64,000 bases of DNA, from positions 24,921,179 to 24,985,178 of the forward strand of contig OW386286.2 of NCBI GenBank assembly GCA_936432065.2, in the 5' to 3' direction. Within the stretch, counting starts at the first letter, position 1. Each line of letters begins with the position of its first letter. The translations under genes and the position numbers were made by a program. Source of the DNA: Rutpela maculata (Eukaryota; Arthropoda; Insecta; Coleoptera; Cerambycidae). Positions 47,461 to 58,072 of the stretch are shown here, one piece after another. The notes beneath the pieces are model-generated. The model was not told where the DNA came from. It ran no database searches and saw only the letters and a list, made by a program, of their open reading frames with translations.

Positions 47461-50426
47461 AAAAATTCTTAGCAGTATATGGGTGGTGGGAAAATTTAGG
47501 ATTAATGGTATATATATATGGGGAAAAATCGATTGGACCGCAACAGATAACTGGAAGTGGGGTGGGAGTGTGAAAAGGTGTGTGTTTAGGGGTAAAACGT
47601 GGTTTTCTGCGATTTATGACAAAAGTAGACCTTCTATCGAAAAAAGTTTAATGTAAAAGTTGTAGATAATTGAGAGATCTACAAGCTTTATTTGAACCAT
47701 TTTTTTACATAACCTCAAAAATTTTGAGAAAACGCGAAACGAAACACCAATTTTTTGTTTTTTTATTTTTATCTTCCACAAAAATAATTTAATTTTGACG
47801 AAATTCGGTGAAAATGTACATTGTTATGCATCAAAAAAGCTGTAATTTTTTTGAGGTGAAATATTCATTTTTTGAGTCTTTTGCAAATTTAATTTGAAAA
47901 AAAAGGCCTAATTTTCAATAAAAAAGTTGATTAACAAAGTTTTGATTTTTGAAAATTTTAGGACGGTATTTTTTTCATTAAAACCTCTACTTTAAGACGG
48001 TGAAAAAAAATCACACTGTTACTATGGAAAAACATTGTCAAAAATGGAAGAAACCAAAAAAACACTTTTTCCAAGATCGATTTTATCGTAAATGTCACTA
48101 ATTCTCCATTGTTCATTTAAATGAAGTGTTGTAAGTTGTGCAAAACGGTAATTTCAATGTTATACATAATAAGGGAACTTTAATTAACCGTTTAAGGTTT
48201 GGACTGCTGAAAACCGAAATGTTTAAACAATAATTTTACCTAAGAAATTGCTAAAAATGACCATTTTTAGGCAAGAAAAAAACTTTTTTTATGCTTTATG
48301 AGCACTCTCACATTAAAAATAAGTTTATTGCGTATTTTACATTAAATCAATTAACAAAGTAGAAATAAATAATCAAAATTTATAATAATCTCATTTTTCT
48401 GAGAAGCTGCTCTACATCATCAGACTCAACACATTGTTCGGTTTCTTCAGGAACTTCGATAAGGTTTTCGACTTCGTCAAGGTCCTCAAGTTCATCTAGA
48501 TCTTTATTTTCAATATTATTTTGAACATTTGTTTCGTCACATATCTCCTCCGAATCGCTGATTTCTTCTAATGGTTGTATTTCAGAGTTAGAACAATTTT
48601 CAGCCCCGTGACAATTCGAGAATAGAATAGAGCATTTTACTCCATGCTTTCGACAGCCGCATCTTTTACTACCACAACCAGTTTCACAGCTGCAGCAGAT
48701 AGATTTCAGCAAACTTTCAGGAATTAATTCTTTTTCTGTCAATTTAGGCATTATTCCGGTTAGATGGTGTTTCCATCCCCAATCCGTAGCTGTAAGTTTG
48801 TTACCAAGCCAAGTTTGAATTTGAAAATAAGCCCTGTAGCAGTGTTGTTCAGCTGCTCCGTCAGTCGGTGGTAATTTTTCTAAATTAAATGAAGTCCTTA
48901 CCGTAGCGGTTTGATATATTTCAAACCTCAATTCGTTCAGTGACATATCCTTTTTCTTACATTTATAAATAGACGCTATTAGCTTCAATCCATTTTCGGC
49001 TATTGTTTGTTTGTCTACATTTCTCCGATAAAAAATTTCTGTGAGCTTTGATAAATTTTAGTTAGCCAGTAATGATTTTACAATTGTCACATCAGCTTCG
49101 GGATACCCATCAAATACAACGTAACTGTTTGCTGCGTAGTGGCTCTGTACGTAATCCAAATACTTATTAACGATTTCATCAATCGTATCATTTTTTTGCC
49201 AAACTACTTTGTGTAGCAGAAATCCACCATCAACAACGTGTACAGTATTACCGGAGATCGGCAATGCATCAATGCTCGTAAATTCATCGTAAACATGCGA
49301 TTTCACATTTTTTTCTGATGCCATTTTTTGTAAATATTGACAATGGAAATGGAGCAAGTTCATACTCCAAATACTTTTTCATATCATATAAAGCAAATTA
49401 TATGTAAGGAGAAACACAGGAGTTAATATTGAAAATTACGATGAATAACGGTGTAAACACCGACGTGCCAGTTGTGAAGGCGTGAAAAGGCAAGGACAGG
49501 TGTGTTACAAGCGAGCTGGAAGGAAAGAACGAAAAAGAAGTGCGCGCACACTCGAGAGCACGTAGTAGTAAAACTGCCCCGCCATAATTCAATTTTTCAA
49601 CTTTGAATATTTTGAAATATGTATATCAATAAAATTGTTTCAATCTATGTGTACCCATAAAGCATAAAAAAGTATTTTTCTTGCCTATAAATGAATATTT
49701 TTAGCAATTTCTTGTTTAAACATTTCGGTTTTCAGCAGTCCGAGCCTTAAACGGTTAATTAAATTTCCCTTATTACGTAATACATTGAAATTACCGTTTT
49801 GCACCAATTAAAACACTTCATTTAAATGAACAATGAAGAATTAGTGACATTTACGGAAAAATCGATCTTGGGAAAATTGTTTTTTTGGTTTTTTCAATTT
49901 TTGACAATGTTTTTCCACAGTAACAGTATAATTTTTTTACACCGTCTTAAAGTAAAAGTTTTAACGAAAAAAATATTATCCTGAAATTTTCAAAAATCAA
50001 AACTTTGTTAATCAACTTTTTTGATTGAAAATTAGGCCTTTTTTTCAAATTAAATTCGCAAAAAATCAAAATATGAATATTACGCCTCAAAAAAATTACA
50101 GCTTTTTGATGCATAATAATGTACATTTTCACCGAATTTCATCAAAATTAAATTATTTTTGTGGAAGATAGAAATAAAAAAACAAGAAATGGTTCAAATA
50201 AAAGTTGCAGGTCTCTCAATTATCTACAACTTTTACATTACACTTTTTTCGACAGGAGGTCTACTTTTGCCAGAAATTGTAAAAAACCACGTTTTACCAC
50301 TAAACACACACCTTTTCACACCCCCACCCCACTTTCGGTTATCTGTTGCGGTCCAATCGATTTTTCACCAATTATATACCATTAATCCTAAATTTTCCCA
50401 CCATCCATATACTGCTAAGAATTTTT
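47461..50426 (-). mobile_element. 3-kb long-TIR element carrying a PIN-like/CXC gene
   Basis: The arms 47461-48301 and 49657-50426 are inverted copies of about 800 bp. The outermost block ATTCTTAGCAGTATATGGGT mirrors CCATATACTGCTAAGAAT at the right end; inner blocks include GTAAAAGTTGTAGATAATTG and the terminal AGGCAAGAAAAA / TTTTTCTTGCCT pair. Divergence between arms is modest, with scattered small indels. The unique centre (48302-49656) holds one gene on the minus strand and little else. No conventional transposase is present. Confidence 0.88.
48380..49363 (-). pseudogene. PIN-like plus CXC-domain protein, nearly intact
   Basis: One frame runs from ATG at 49363 to the stop at 48380, interrupted by a single TAA (49058-49060). 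Residues 1-100 hold a PIN-like start: SGNTVHVVDGGFLLHKVVWQ and SYVVFDGYPEADVTIVKSLL, with two aspartates in hydrophobic strands. After the stop come FYRRNVDKQTIAENGLKLIA, EKLPPTDGAAEQHCYRAYFQ, TWLGNKLTATDWGWKHHLTG, then CCSCETGCGSKRCGCRKHGV followed by KCSILFSNCHGAENC, and a long acidic tail (EEISDSEEICDE; DLDELEDLDEVENL). Homologues I remember carry a further central region with a GCDTTS motif, which appears deleted in frame here. The CXC cluster is a Tesmin/TSO1-like zinc-binding, DNA-binding type. Function unknown. Confidence 0.8.
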
Positions 50427-50965
50427 CAGACTTTCGGCCTTTGGAAACCGGTTTGGCACTGGTCTAGTGGTCGATATTTCCAAACTTTCGGTTAATTTGA
50501 AAACAAGACACTTGAAATTTTAAATATGCTGTCAATGTGACAGTACTTTTGCTCCAGGAAATGCAAAAATTATTTTATTCATTTTCTAAATAAGTTTAAT
50601 ATCTATTTAATCTCCCAGAGCTGAAATAAATATCAATTTTCTTACTGACCTACAAATGATAATGAGTTTCTGCATAAAAATATACCACGTATATTTATTG
50701 GCTAATAAAATACCTTGTCCCTTGAAGTCGACATAAAACACAAAATAAACATGTTAAAAGAAATTACGTCTAGGTCAACACAAAGAGCCTTCATTTCATG
50801 TTATAACCCTCTACTGATTAATTGCCTAATAAATTCGATTTTGTGTCCTATTAAGTTTTCTTGTTTTCTTATTCGGTTCGTATTTCGAGAGTGTACCGAG
50901 TATATGGTGTTTTATTGAGGTATATGTCGTCGTGATCAATATTAACGTGTCGTAAAATTACTTAC
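50427..50965. other. Intron sequence downstream of exon 50966-51089, no feature
   Basis: AT-rich; no repeat assigned. Confidence 0.35.
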
Positions 50966-51089
50966 CTTTGCCCAATCTCATTTTCTTCGCCTCTTCCGCT
51001 ATCGCTTTCATCTGCAATTCCAATTTAGAGGGTTCCAATTTACCCCGTGTTTTAGTCGACTCCCGAACATCCTGGGAATGATCATCTTC
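50966..51089 (-). CDS. Host gene exon 2 of those visible (supervillin-like?)
   Basis: A 124-bp minus-strand exon: acceptor TTTCCCAACAG/GAAGATGATC at 51089, donor GGGCAAAG/GTAAGTAATT at 50966. It enters in phase 0 and leaves in phase 1. It encodes EDDHSQDVRESTKTRGKLEP then SKLELQMKAIAEEAKKMRLG and K, a charged stretch with a predicted helix. Phase and strand link it to exons at 58073-58325 and 44003-44146. Confidence 0.87.
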
Positions 51090-51559
51090 CTGTTGGGAAA
51101 GTTACACTTTTATAACGGAGTGCGAAATATGAAAACTAAACGAAGAAAAGGAGAATAATAATTTTATTCTTACTTTCGTAGTTAAAACTCTATAATAATA
51201 AAATGACTGTAACGTTAATGAAAACTTGTAAGCATTTTTTATGTATTTTCATATAATTTACATGATAAAATCAGTATTATTTTTTTATTAAATGGTAAAC
51301 TATTTTACTTCATCTACCACCTTATCCGACTGCATAAAATTTACAAAAGGAGAAGGTTCTCAATTCAACCCGCATGTTTTTTTTATATTTGTACAATCAT
51401 CGGCCATCAAGGTGAGCAAAAATTGGAAACAAGGTTTTTTTTAATTGAAAATTTTAAATAAAAAACCGCCTTTCAATTAAAAAAAATTCAAAAGAATTAA
51501 AGTTTTTGTGAATATCCAGTAAACTAAGATAAATATATAAAGTACCGGCATAATGCCCA

Positions 51560-52145
51560 GTGAAATAAATAGAGGCCTACAATGGTCTTTATATCCTGCA
51601 TTGACAATGATTCCGATCGCTTTCTTCTGTAGATGAAATATTTTTATAGTATGAAAAGAATTACCCCATAAGGTGATGCCATAAACAGTGTATGAATGAA
51701 ACAGTAATAACTCGCTTTCAAGGTTTCCAAACCCATATACTTTCTTAGCTGGCGGAGCAAAAATATCGTGCTAGCAAGTTTGTGGCTTAGCTGATCGATA
51801 TGACTAAACCAATTTAATTCATCGTCCAATGTAATACCTAGGAGTTTCACACTGTCACCCTTTCTCACTGTGTTAGTAGTGGAAAAGACAAGCTTCTAAG
51901 TTCCTCGTTCATTTTCATTTTATTAGTGATGAACCAGGTCTCGGCTTGATTAGACATTAAAGAAGTTTGTTTATGCAAAACATGAAGGCTACTTACTATG
52001 GGAAGTTAGCAGTGTGATGTCATCAACATAAGCAATACACTTATGGGGCAACATAAAATGAAATATATCACTGACATATATAATAAAGAGGAGTGGCTCC
52101 AAGACAGGGCCTTGAGGCATCCCACGCTTTACCGGAATATTTAAG
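51560..52145 (-). pseudogene. Non-LTR reverse transcriptase relic (Jockey/CR1-like)
   Basis: Minus-strand reading gives GMPQGPVLEPLLFIIYVSDI, then CIAYVDDITLLTSH (the catalytic [FY]xDD box, here YVDD), a decayed connector (NQAETWFITNKMKMN), then VKLLGITLDDELNWFSHIDQ and LRKYMGLETLKASYYCFIHT. The order of PQGSxLGPLLF, YxDD and LGxxLD blocks is that of a non-LTR reverse transcriptase. Frameshifted near 51890 and truncated at both ends. Confidence 0.8.
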
Positions 52146-52173
52146 CTTTAACGTCAGGTTCGTTATTATAGTA

Positions 52174-54029
52174 CAGTAATTAGAATTTTAACTTCAGAAT
52201 AATGTCATATTGAACGGATTTCGTTCATTTTTGGTAGTATAATAGTAAATGCTTCGCAGAAAAGTTTCTATACTGTGCGGGGGCTTGCCAATTTATAGGG
52301 GGTGGCATCCAATATATATATATTTATTGGAGCTGAAATAGAATCAAATTTTAAGAAGAAAAGGTTCTATGCGATTTTTTACATAAATTGATAGTTTTTA
52401 AGTTATAATGACTTCAAAATTGCAATTTTAGCTTAAAAAAAGGTATTTCCAAACGGCTTTCGTCAAGTATCTGGAAAATTATTACTTTATCGAAAAAATG
52501 TTACAGACCAATTACAGAAAGTACAAACTGGGAATTAATTAAATTTTTTGTTTATTGTTCTAGGATTAATAATTTCGGAGATATTTAAGTTTATATTTGG
52601 TATCCAAGTGTTTCGAAATTACCTTTAAAGTTTAAAATGCATTTTTTTCTAAAGTAAGTGCTTTAAATGAGCAAAAAAAAATTGAGCATCTAGGTAATGC
52701 TACATCTTAACGAAAAACTGTATTTGAGATAATTTTTTAAAATTACTGGCTAATTAGAGTAACAAAATGGCGACCTTTTTATATAAAAAAATATAAATAC
52801 GCACATTTTTCCGTCATAACTTCTTTATTTCTTATGCTACAGGAACGAGTAAATAATTTGAAGCACAATAAGCCCAGGAGGCTGCAGTGCATTCGGAGTA
52901 TTCCATACAGACGAGCCCCAAGAGGAGGGGTTTTAGTCAGTTGGAGCCTGACACTCAGACCTATTCCTAGTTGGGATAGGCAGTCCGTGTGGGTTCCCCC
53001 CCTCGTCAAAAAAAAAATAATAATTTGAAAGCACAATTAATTGTCTTTAATTTCATTTCATGTAGGTGTCACAATTTCTGAGATATTTAACATTTAAACT
53101 GCATTTGTCGTTGACATCCAGACGCTTTATTTTTGGTCTCTACCCATTTTTCAATAAAACTAATATTTATTGAGATATTTGGAAAAGGAAAAAAAAAATA
53201 CGTTTTCTCGAAAATACCTTTATAGTTTAAACTGTATTTTTTTCTAAAGCAAGTGCTGTATACAAACCAAAAAATTTGAGCATCTACGTCATGCTATATA
53301 TTAATGAGAAACAGTGTTTGAAACTCCTTTTTTTTAATTACTGGCTAATTACAGTAACAAAACGGCGACTTTGTTATTAAAAAAATGTGTAGACGCACAT
53401 TGCTTAACTTCTTTGTTTTTTATGCTACAGAAACAAATAAAAAAACAGTTGAAAGCCTAATTAATATCCTATTATTCTACCTATTAGCCTCCTTGAGGTA
53501 GGTGTCACAATTTCTGAGATATTTAACGCTCACTCTAAATAATTATCTTATGAACACTTGGATGCCAAATGTAAACTTAAATATCTCCGAAATTATTAAT
53601 CCTACATCAATAAACAAAAAATATAATTAATTCCCAGTTTGTACTTTCTGTAATTGGTCTGTAACATTTTTTCGATAAAGTAATACTTTTCGAGATACCT
53701 GATGAAAGCCGTTTGGAAATACCTTTTTTTTAAGCTAAAATCGCAATTTTGAAGTCGTTATAACTTAAAAACTATCAATTTATGTGAAAAATTGCATAAA
53801 ACCTTTTCTTCTTAAAATTTGATTCTACTTCAGCTCCAATAAATATATATATTTTTTAAGTGCCACCTCCTGAGAGAGGGTGGTATCCACCCCCTATAAA
53901 TTAGCAAGCCTCCGCGCAATATAGAAACTTTTCTGTGAAGCATTTACTATTATACTGCCAAAAATGAACGAAATCCGTTCAATATGGAATTATTCCGAAG
54001 TTTTGTATATTTTTTACCGCTAGGTACTG
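52174..54029. mobile_element. 1.86-kb TA-flanked CAGTA element
   Basis: Left CAGTAATTAGAATTTTAACT at 52174 is mirrored imperfectly by a right end finishing GCTAGGTACTG at 54029, each bordered by TA. The arms of about 450 bp share TTGAACGGATTTCGTTCATT and AATAGTAAATGCTTC. Inside are two direct copies of a 200-bp block (52650-52850 and 53220-53440), also present at 1-130. A SINE-like insertion (52870-53018) interrupts the loop. No transposase. Confidence 0.82.
52870..53018 (+). mobile_element. Short retroposon with target duplication and A-tail
   Basis: A 149-bp insertion ends in CCCCTCGTC followed by a run of A, and is bordered by AATAATTTGAAGCACAAT (52852-52869) and AATAATTTGAAAGCACAAT (53019-53037), a target duplication of about 18 bp. 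Its body (GCAGTGCATTCGGAGTATTC; GGATAGGCAGTCCGTGTGGG) is far more GC-rich than its surroundings. It is either a SINE or the extreme 3' end of an R1-type element. Confidence 0.78.
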
Positions 54030-54959
54030 TACTATTAGAGAATTCTGAAATCCGTCCATATGTCAAATATGTAAATCGGCAAAATTATTAGAGATTAGAT
54101 TCGGTATCACCTACTCCTATGGGTGAGAAATTATCAAACCCCAAACGTCACCGTCATCTTAGGTGATCCGCTTATTTGCGAGTAAGTGTATTTGTGTTTT
54201 CGAATCCAACATTATGTTGTAATAATTTTACACTTAAAAAATAAATATCAATAAAGAAGCATGTTTGAAAGGCACATTAATCTAATCCCACATTTCGGAG
54301 ACACTCGTGGGCGAACTTTCAAAATATTTTGGTTCCCTGATGTGTTCACAATCCAAATCTATTAATATATATTGCACTTTAAAATATACGTTCTCTAGCA
54401 GTATTTCTCTAATCTATCATTTTAGTAATTACATATTAGGTACAAAAAATAATATTTGTTTTGAAATTACTGAAAAATAAAAAAGTATTCATGGAAAAGT
54501 TGATAATTTTGTCTAAGCTACAGCGAAAAAGTGTGGATCGTGGTAACTTTTTTTTTTTCAAACTAACTGCATACTATAAGCGAGTAAATTGTAGCAGATA
54601 TAATGAGGAAATCCGTATTTGAAGTGTTTTTTTATAAAGTGCATAGTTATCGAGAAGAAGGTCTTGTAACAGGAACATTGCTCTGGCGCGCAAACCGTAA
54701 TCATAACGGGCAATAGACACTTTTCAATTTATTACGTTCTAGTGAGTATGGAGTGTTTGGTTGTTGACTACTGTTAGTTTTTGCGATATATCATTGTAAA
54801 TATTGGTATAATCAAAAAAATAGATAGTTTTATCTTCAACTGGTTTAAAAGTGTCACTGACTATTCTCATGTAAATGGTTTTAGAATGAATGTATAACTA
54901 GATTGTAGATTGTTTAAGGAGTCGCTTGGCCCTGGATTGGCCTTTCTTCACCTCGACCT
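54030..54959. other. Intron sequence with a TIR fragment
   Basis: Mostly unassigned. Positions 54530-54670 (GATCGTGGTAACTTTTTTTT, then GCATACTATAAGCGAG, then GTTATCGAGAAGAAGG) align with the inner arms of the CXC elements at about 13510-13640 and 16450-16560. Confidence 0.5.
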
Positions 54960-55790
54960 AAAATGTCTTTTGTGAATTATCCTGCAACTAACTAGTTGTT
55001 GCACAGGATTCCAAGACTTTTTGCAAAGCTTGCGATTTTCCTGGGAGTTAACTTCCCTATGCCTTCGGGCGTTAATTCCGCCTGTTCTAGGTGTTTAGCC
55101 TAATGCAGATTAGTACCTTGCATTCACAAAGTATGTGTTCCGCAGTTTCAGTTGCAGCTTCACAGTATCTGCATTTGTCACCTTCTGCCATGCCCATGTT
55201 CTTGAGATGATATCTCAAGAGGCAATGGTCAGATAGAAGGCCTGTGATCAGCCTTAGGTCGACTTTTCACGTTCGAGAAGCCTTGTGGCATTCTTTGTTG
55301 AATAGGTTATAAACCTTTTCGCTTGTCTTTGCACTCCAGTAGGACTTCTTTTGCTTCTTTTCCCATTTTAGGACCTCCTCCGTTATGTGTCCCTTTGATA
55401 AGCCACAGAATGGTTCGGGTCCAAAAAATGGGGCTTCAGCTCCTTTTCTTGCGAGGCTATCAGCCAATTCATTTCCTTCTATTCCCCTCATGCCCTGGCA
55501 TCCACATCAAGGTAACCTTGTTGTTTTTTGCCAGTTGCTTGAGGGATTGTCTGCATTCCCAGGCAATTCTTGACTCAAAGGTATGGGACCTGAGAGCCTT
55601 TAATGCTGCCTGGCTGTCTGAAAGTATATAGATCTTTGCCCTTCGAGTGCCTCTATTTAGGCATTCCTGGGCACATTGATCTATAGCATAGATTTCTGCC
55701 TGAAAGATGGTTAGGGTGTTACCAAGGGCTTTAGATAGCCTGCATTTAGGCCCTGCTACGCCCACACCAACCCCTTCGTGTCCATCTTGG
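54960..55790 (-). pseudogene. Non-LTR retrotransposon RNase H and zinc-knuckle tail
   Basis: Minus-strand reading: SKALGNTLTIFQAEIYAIDQ, KIYILSDSQAALKALRSHTF, VTLMWMPGHEGN, a 1-2 base shift, GIEGNELADSLARKGAEAPF, then ITGLLSDHCLLRYHLKNMGM and DKCRYCEAATETAEHILCEC. This gives an RNase H domain (E in AEIYAI, D in SDSQAA, H and D in PGHxGN..AD) followed by the CxxC-H-C tail typical of I/R1-group insect elements. Truncated upstream (no reverse transcriptase) and with a frameshift near 55480. Confidence 0.85.
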
Positions 55791-56050
55791 ATCCCAACCG
55801 CAATACTTCGACCCTGCTCGCCTAATTGTGTGGTATACTTTTTCTTTAGTTACTTCCTTAACATTCGTACCTCTTGAAGACCTCCAGAGACAACAAAATT
55901 TGAACGCTAGCAAGCACTTATATATTAAAAATTCTGAACTGCGAAAAGAAGAAGACATTTAGAACGCATGCTGATGTTCAGTCATGACACAAACATAATA
56001 TCTACGTTCATCAACACCACTACCACACGTTTTAAGAAATATCACTTATA

Positions 56051-56164
56051 TACGCTGGACTCTACCTACATAATCTACTTCCCAATAACCTGAAGGACCT
56101 ACTTGTTCATTCGTTTTAAGAAAGATTTAAAAATTACCTAGCAATAAACACTCTGGACCATTAG
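56051..56164 (+). pseudogene. Reverse-transcriptase C-terminal tail scrap
   Basis: Plus-strand frame YAGLYLHNLLPNNLKDLLVH followed by SF, a stop, ERFKNYLAINTLDH and a stop at 56162. The LxNxLPNxLK..xSFKxxLKxYL pattern ends many Jockey/CR1-like reverse transcriptases. Opposite strand to the RNase H relic beside it. Confidence 0.55.
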
Positions 56165-56227
56165 CGAGTTTGTTTCAAAGAAACGACTGGACGATAATAG
56201 TATATTATATAACGATGTTATAATGAA

Positions 56228-56309
56228 GGCTATTATTATTGAGGATGGAGATTACAACTCGAGCGAGCGCAGCGGGCGAGTGTTGTAATCATCCGAGGTA
56301 ATAATAGCC
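56228..56309. repeat. 82-bp palindromic MITE
   Basis: GGCTATTATTATTGAGGATG at 56228 mirrors CATCCGAGGTAATAATAGCC ending at 56309, around a GC-rich centre (CGAGCGAGCGCAGCGGGCGAG). No TSD assigned. Confidence 0.7.
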
Positions 56310-56444
56310 AATATAGTGAGTTGTTTACTATAGTTGATATACGACTAACCTGTATATAAAATATAGTGAGACATACATAATATATTAAAATACACTGTAC
56401 CTAGATATGTTAGATTTGAGACATTTAGTATCTGGCAATCTTAC

Positions 56445-57222
56445 CTTATGTAAAAGATAAACTCTATCTTCCGTTATAAATTCATTAATTTCTTCTGGTG
56501 TCAAAGATTTGGCCTTTTTCGCTTCATATCTCTCAGATTTTCTTTGCAGAAAGGAACGTAGTTTTCCATACTTTTCCAAATCTATGTCGTGTTTTATTTT
56601 CAAAACTGCTTTTAGCATGGAATAAAATGACCATAATGAAGAAGATTTGTATCTGTCAGCTAAGTCAGCTAAGTCAGCAAAATAGGCTAAAGGCGCAGTT
56701 ACACGGCGCGTGTTTCGCCGATCCACGAACCTGGTGCGTGGTTCGGCAAACCACGCGCCGTGTAACGGATAGCGAGCCAGATGTGTCAATACGGCGCGTG
56801 ACCAATGCAGATTTCGTGTGGGATTGTAGATTGTAGGCTCGTCAAAACTGCATGGATCGACTGATGACTGATCTTCAGGAGCAGTTACCGACAACTAGAT
56901 GGAAGACGCGGGCCGACGCGAGCAACGTCTCCCGAGTTGCAAGCCATGCCAAGTTGCCTATGTCACACGGCGCGTTTCATGACTCGCCGAGCCAGGCTCG
57001 CCTAATCACGCGCCGTGTAACTGAGCCTTAATAATACATTTTCAGAAAGCGAGTTAGTTTTTTCTGAATGCGCCAGTCCATGAAACTTTGGTACTCTTTA
57101 TCATAAAAACTTTTTGATTTCTGTGGTAGTAAATTAGATGCTATTGCTTCTGCTCTTTCAGTTATTTCTGGTGGAGCACAGGGGATAGTATCTTCTGAAT
57201 CACTTTGCATTCTTTCAATCAC
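56445..57222 (-). pseudogene. Crypton-type tyrosine recombinase N-terminal exon, split by a MITE
   Basis: Frame from ATG 57222: IASNLLPQKSKSFYDKEYQS, FMDWRIQKKLTRF, interrupted by the insertion at 56691-57028, then YFADLADLADRYKSSSLWSF, YSMLKAVLKIKHDIDLEKYG, KLRSFLQRKSERYEAKKAKS and LTPEEINEFITEDRVYLLHK. This is the SAM-like core-binding half of Crypton-type tyrosine recombinases. It ends exactly at a good donor (CATAAG/GTAAGATTG at 56445), so the catalytic R-H-R-Y half was on a further exon, not found here. A CAGCTAAGT duplication gives the repeated DLADLAD. Without the insertion the frame is open. Confidence 0.78.
56691..57028. mobile_element. 338-bp PIF/Harbinger-like MITE
   Basis: Ends AGGCGCAGTTACACGGCGCG and CGCGCCGTGTAACTGAGCCT are inverse complements with one mismatch near the tip. 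TAA borders both sides (56688-56690 and 57029-57031), the TWA target of PIF/Harbinger. GC content is high (GCGCCGTG repeated four times), unlike the AT-rich host exon. Confidence 0.85.
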
Positions 57223-57698
57223 AAAACTAACACAATCAAATACAATTCCACAAAACCCGTTTTTACTTTGATTGTATACGATTGTTTACGGCGTCTGTTT
57301 ATGTTTTTTCTTTTTCGGTCTCTATGGCATTTTTAATGCGCACAGATAGACTGATTCATGCATAATTTTCTGATTGGTACACAAGGGGGTAAAATGACCA
57401 TGACCAGAATCCCCTCAACATAATTGCCTGTGGGATTAATTGATGGTATTATATACTAAAAATCACCCATTTAATGTTCATATTATTTGTTAGTCGTATA
57501 TAAATTATTTCAATCGTAGGTTCTTGATATATTAATGCGTTCGATATATTTCATAGTGTCTATTGTTTCTTTTTTACTCACTGTTTTAGACAATATCTGT
57601 ATGTCTGTTCTGTTTTATAGTAACGCGGAAGATATTTTATACATTTCTATTATACCTGGTATCTCATTATATTTTCCCCTATTTTAATACCTTATATA
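57223..57698. other. Unassigned intronic sequence
   Basis: Upstream of the Crypton-type start codon; no promoter motif that I can defend. Confidence 0.35.
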
Positions 57699-58048
57699 CA
57701 GTGTGACCCATCTCAAACGAGCACACCTTCGTAGTAGAGTACAATTTAAAAAAGCAGAATACCACTACGTCTACGATCGTTGGCCCTGGGTACAAAGTAT
57801 TAATAATGCTTATTTTTTATACCATAAAGAGAAAAACAAATGCCTATAAATAGTGATTTTCCTGCAGAAAAATGTTATAATACCAGCAGACGACCTGTCC
57901 CGATTTTCGGTCATGCTTTTTTGAACACTGGAAATAATTCCTAAACATTCGGTGCAACCCGATTTCGTCGCCGTTTCAGCCAAACATCTTTTTTCTTGAG
58001 GAGACCCGTCAGATGTTAAAATAAGCAAAAATATAATGGGACACCCTG
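57699..58048. mobile_element. 350-bp MITE beside the host splice donor
   Basis: CAGTGTGACCCAT at 57699 and ATGGGACACCCTG ending at 58048 are imperfect inverted ends, each bordered by TA. The right end lies 24 bp from the donor of the exon at 58073-58325. Confidence 0.65.
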
Positions 58049-58072
58049 TATTATATTATTAATTTCACCTAC

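Noticed and set aside
57810..58028. Minus-strand frame with GCTECLG, a possible CXC scrap
   Set aside because: The cysteine spacing does not fit the CXC cluster, and the frame lies inside a short MITE.
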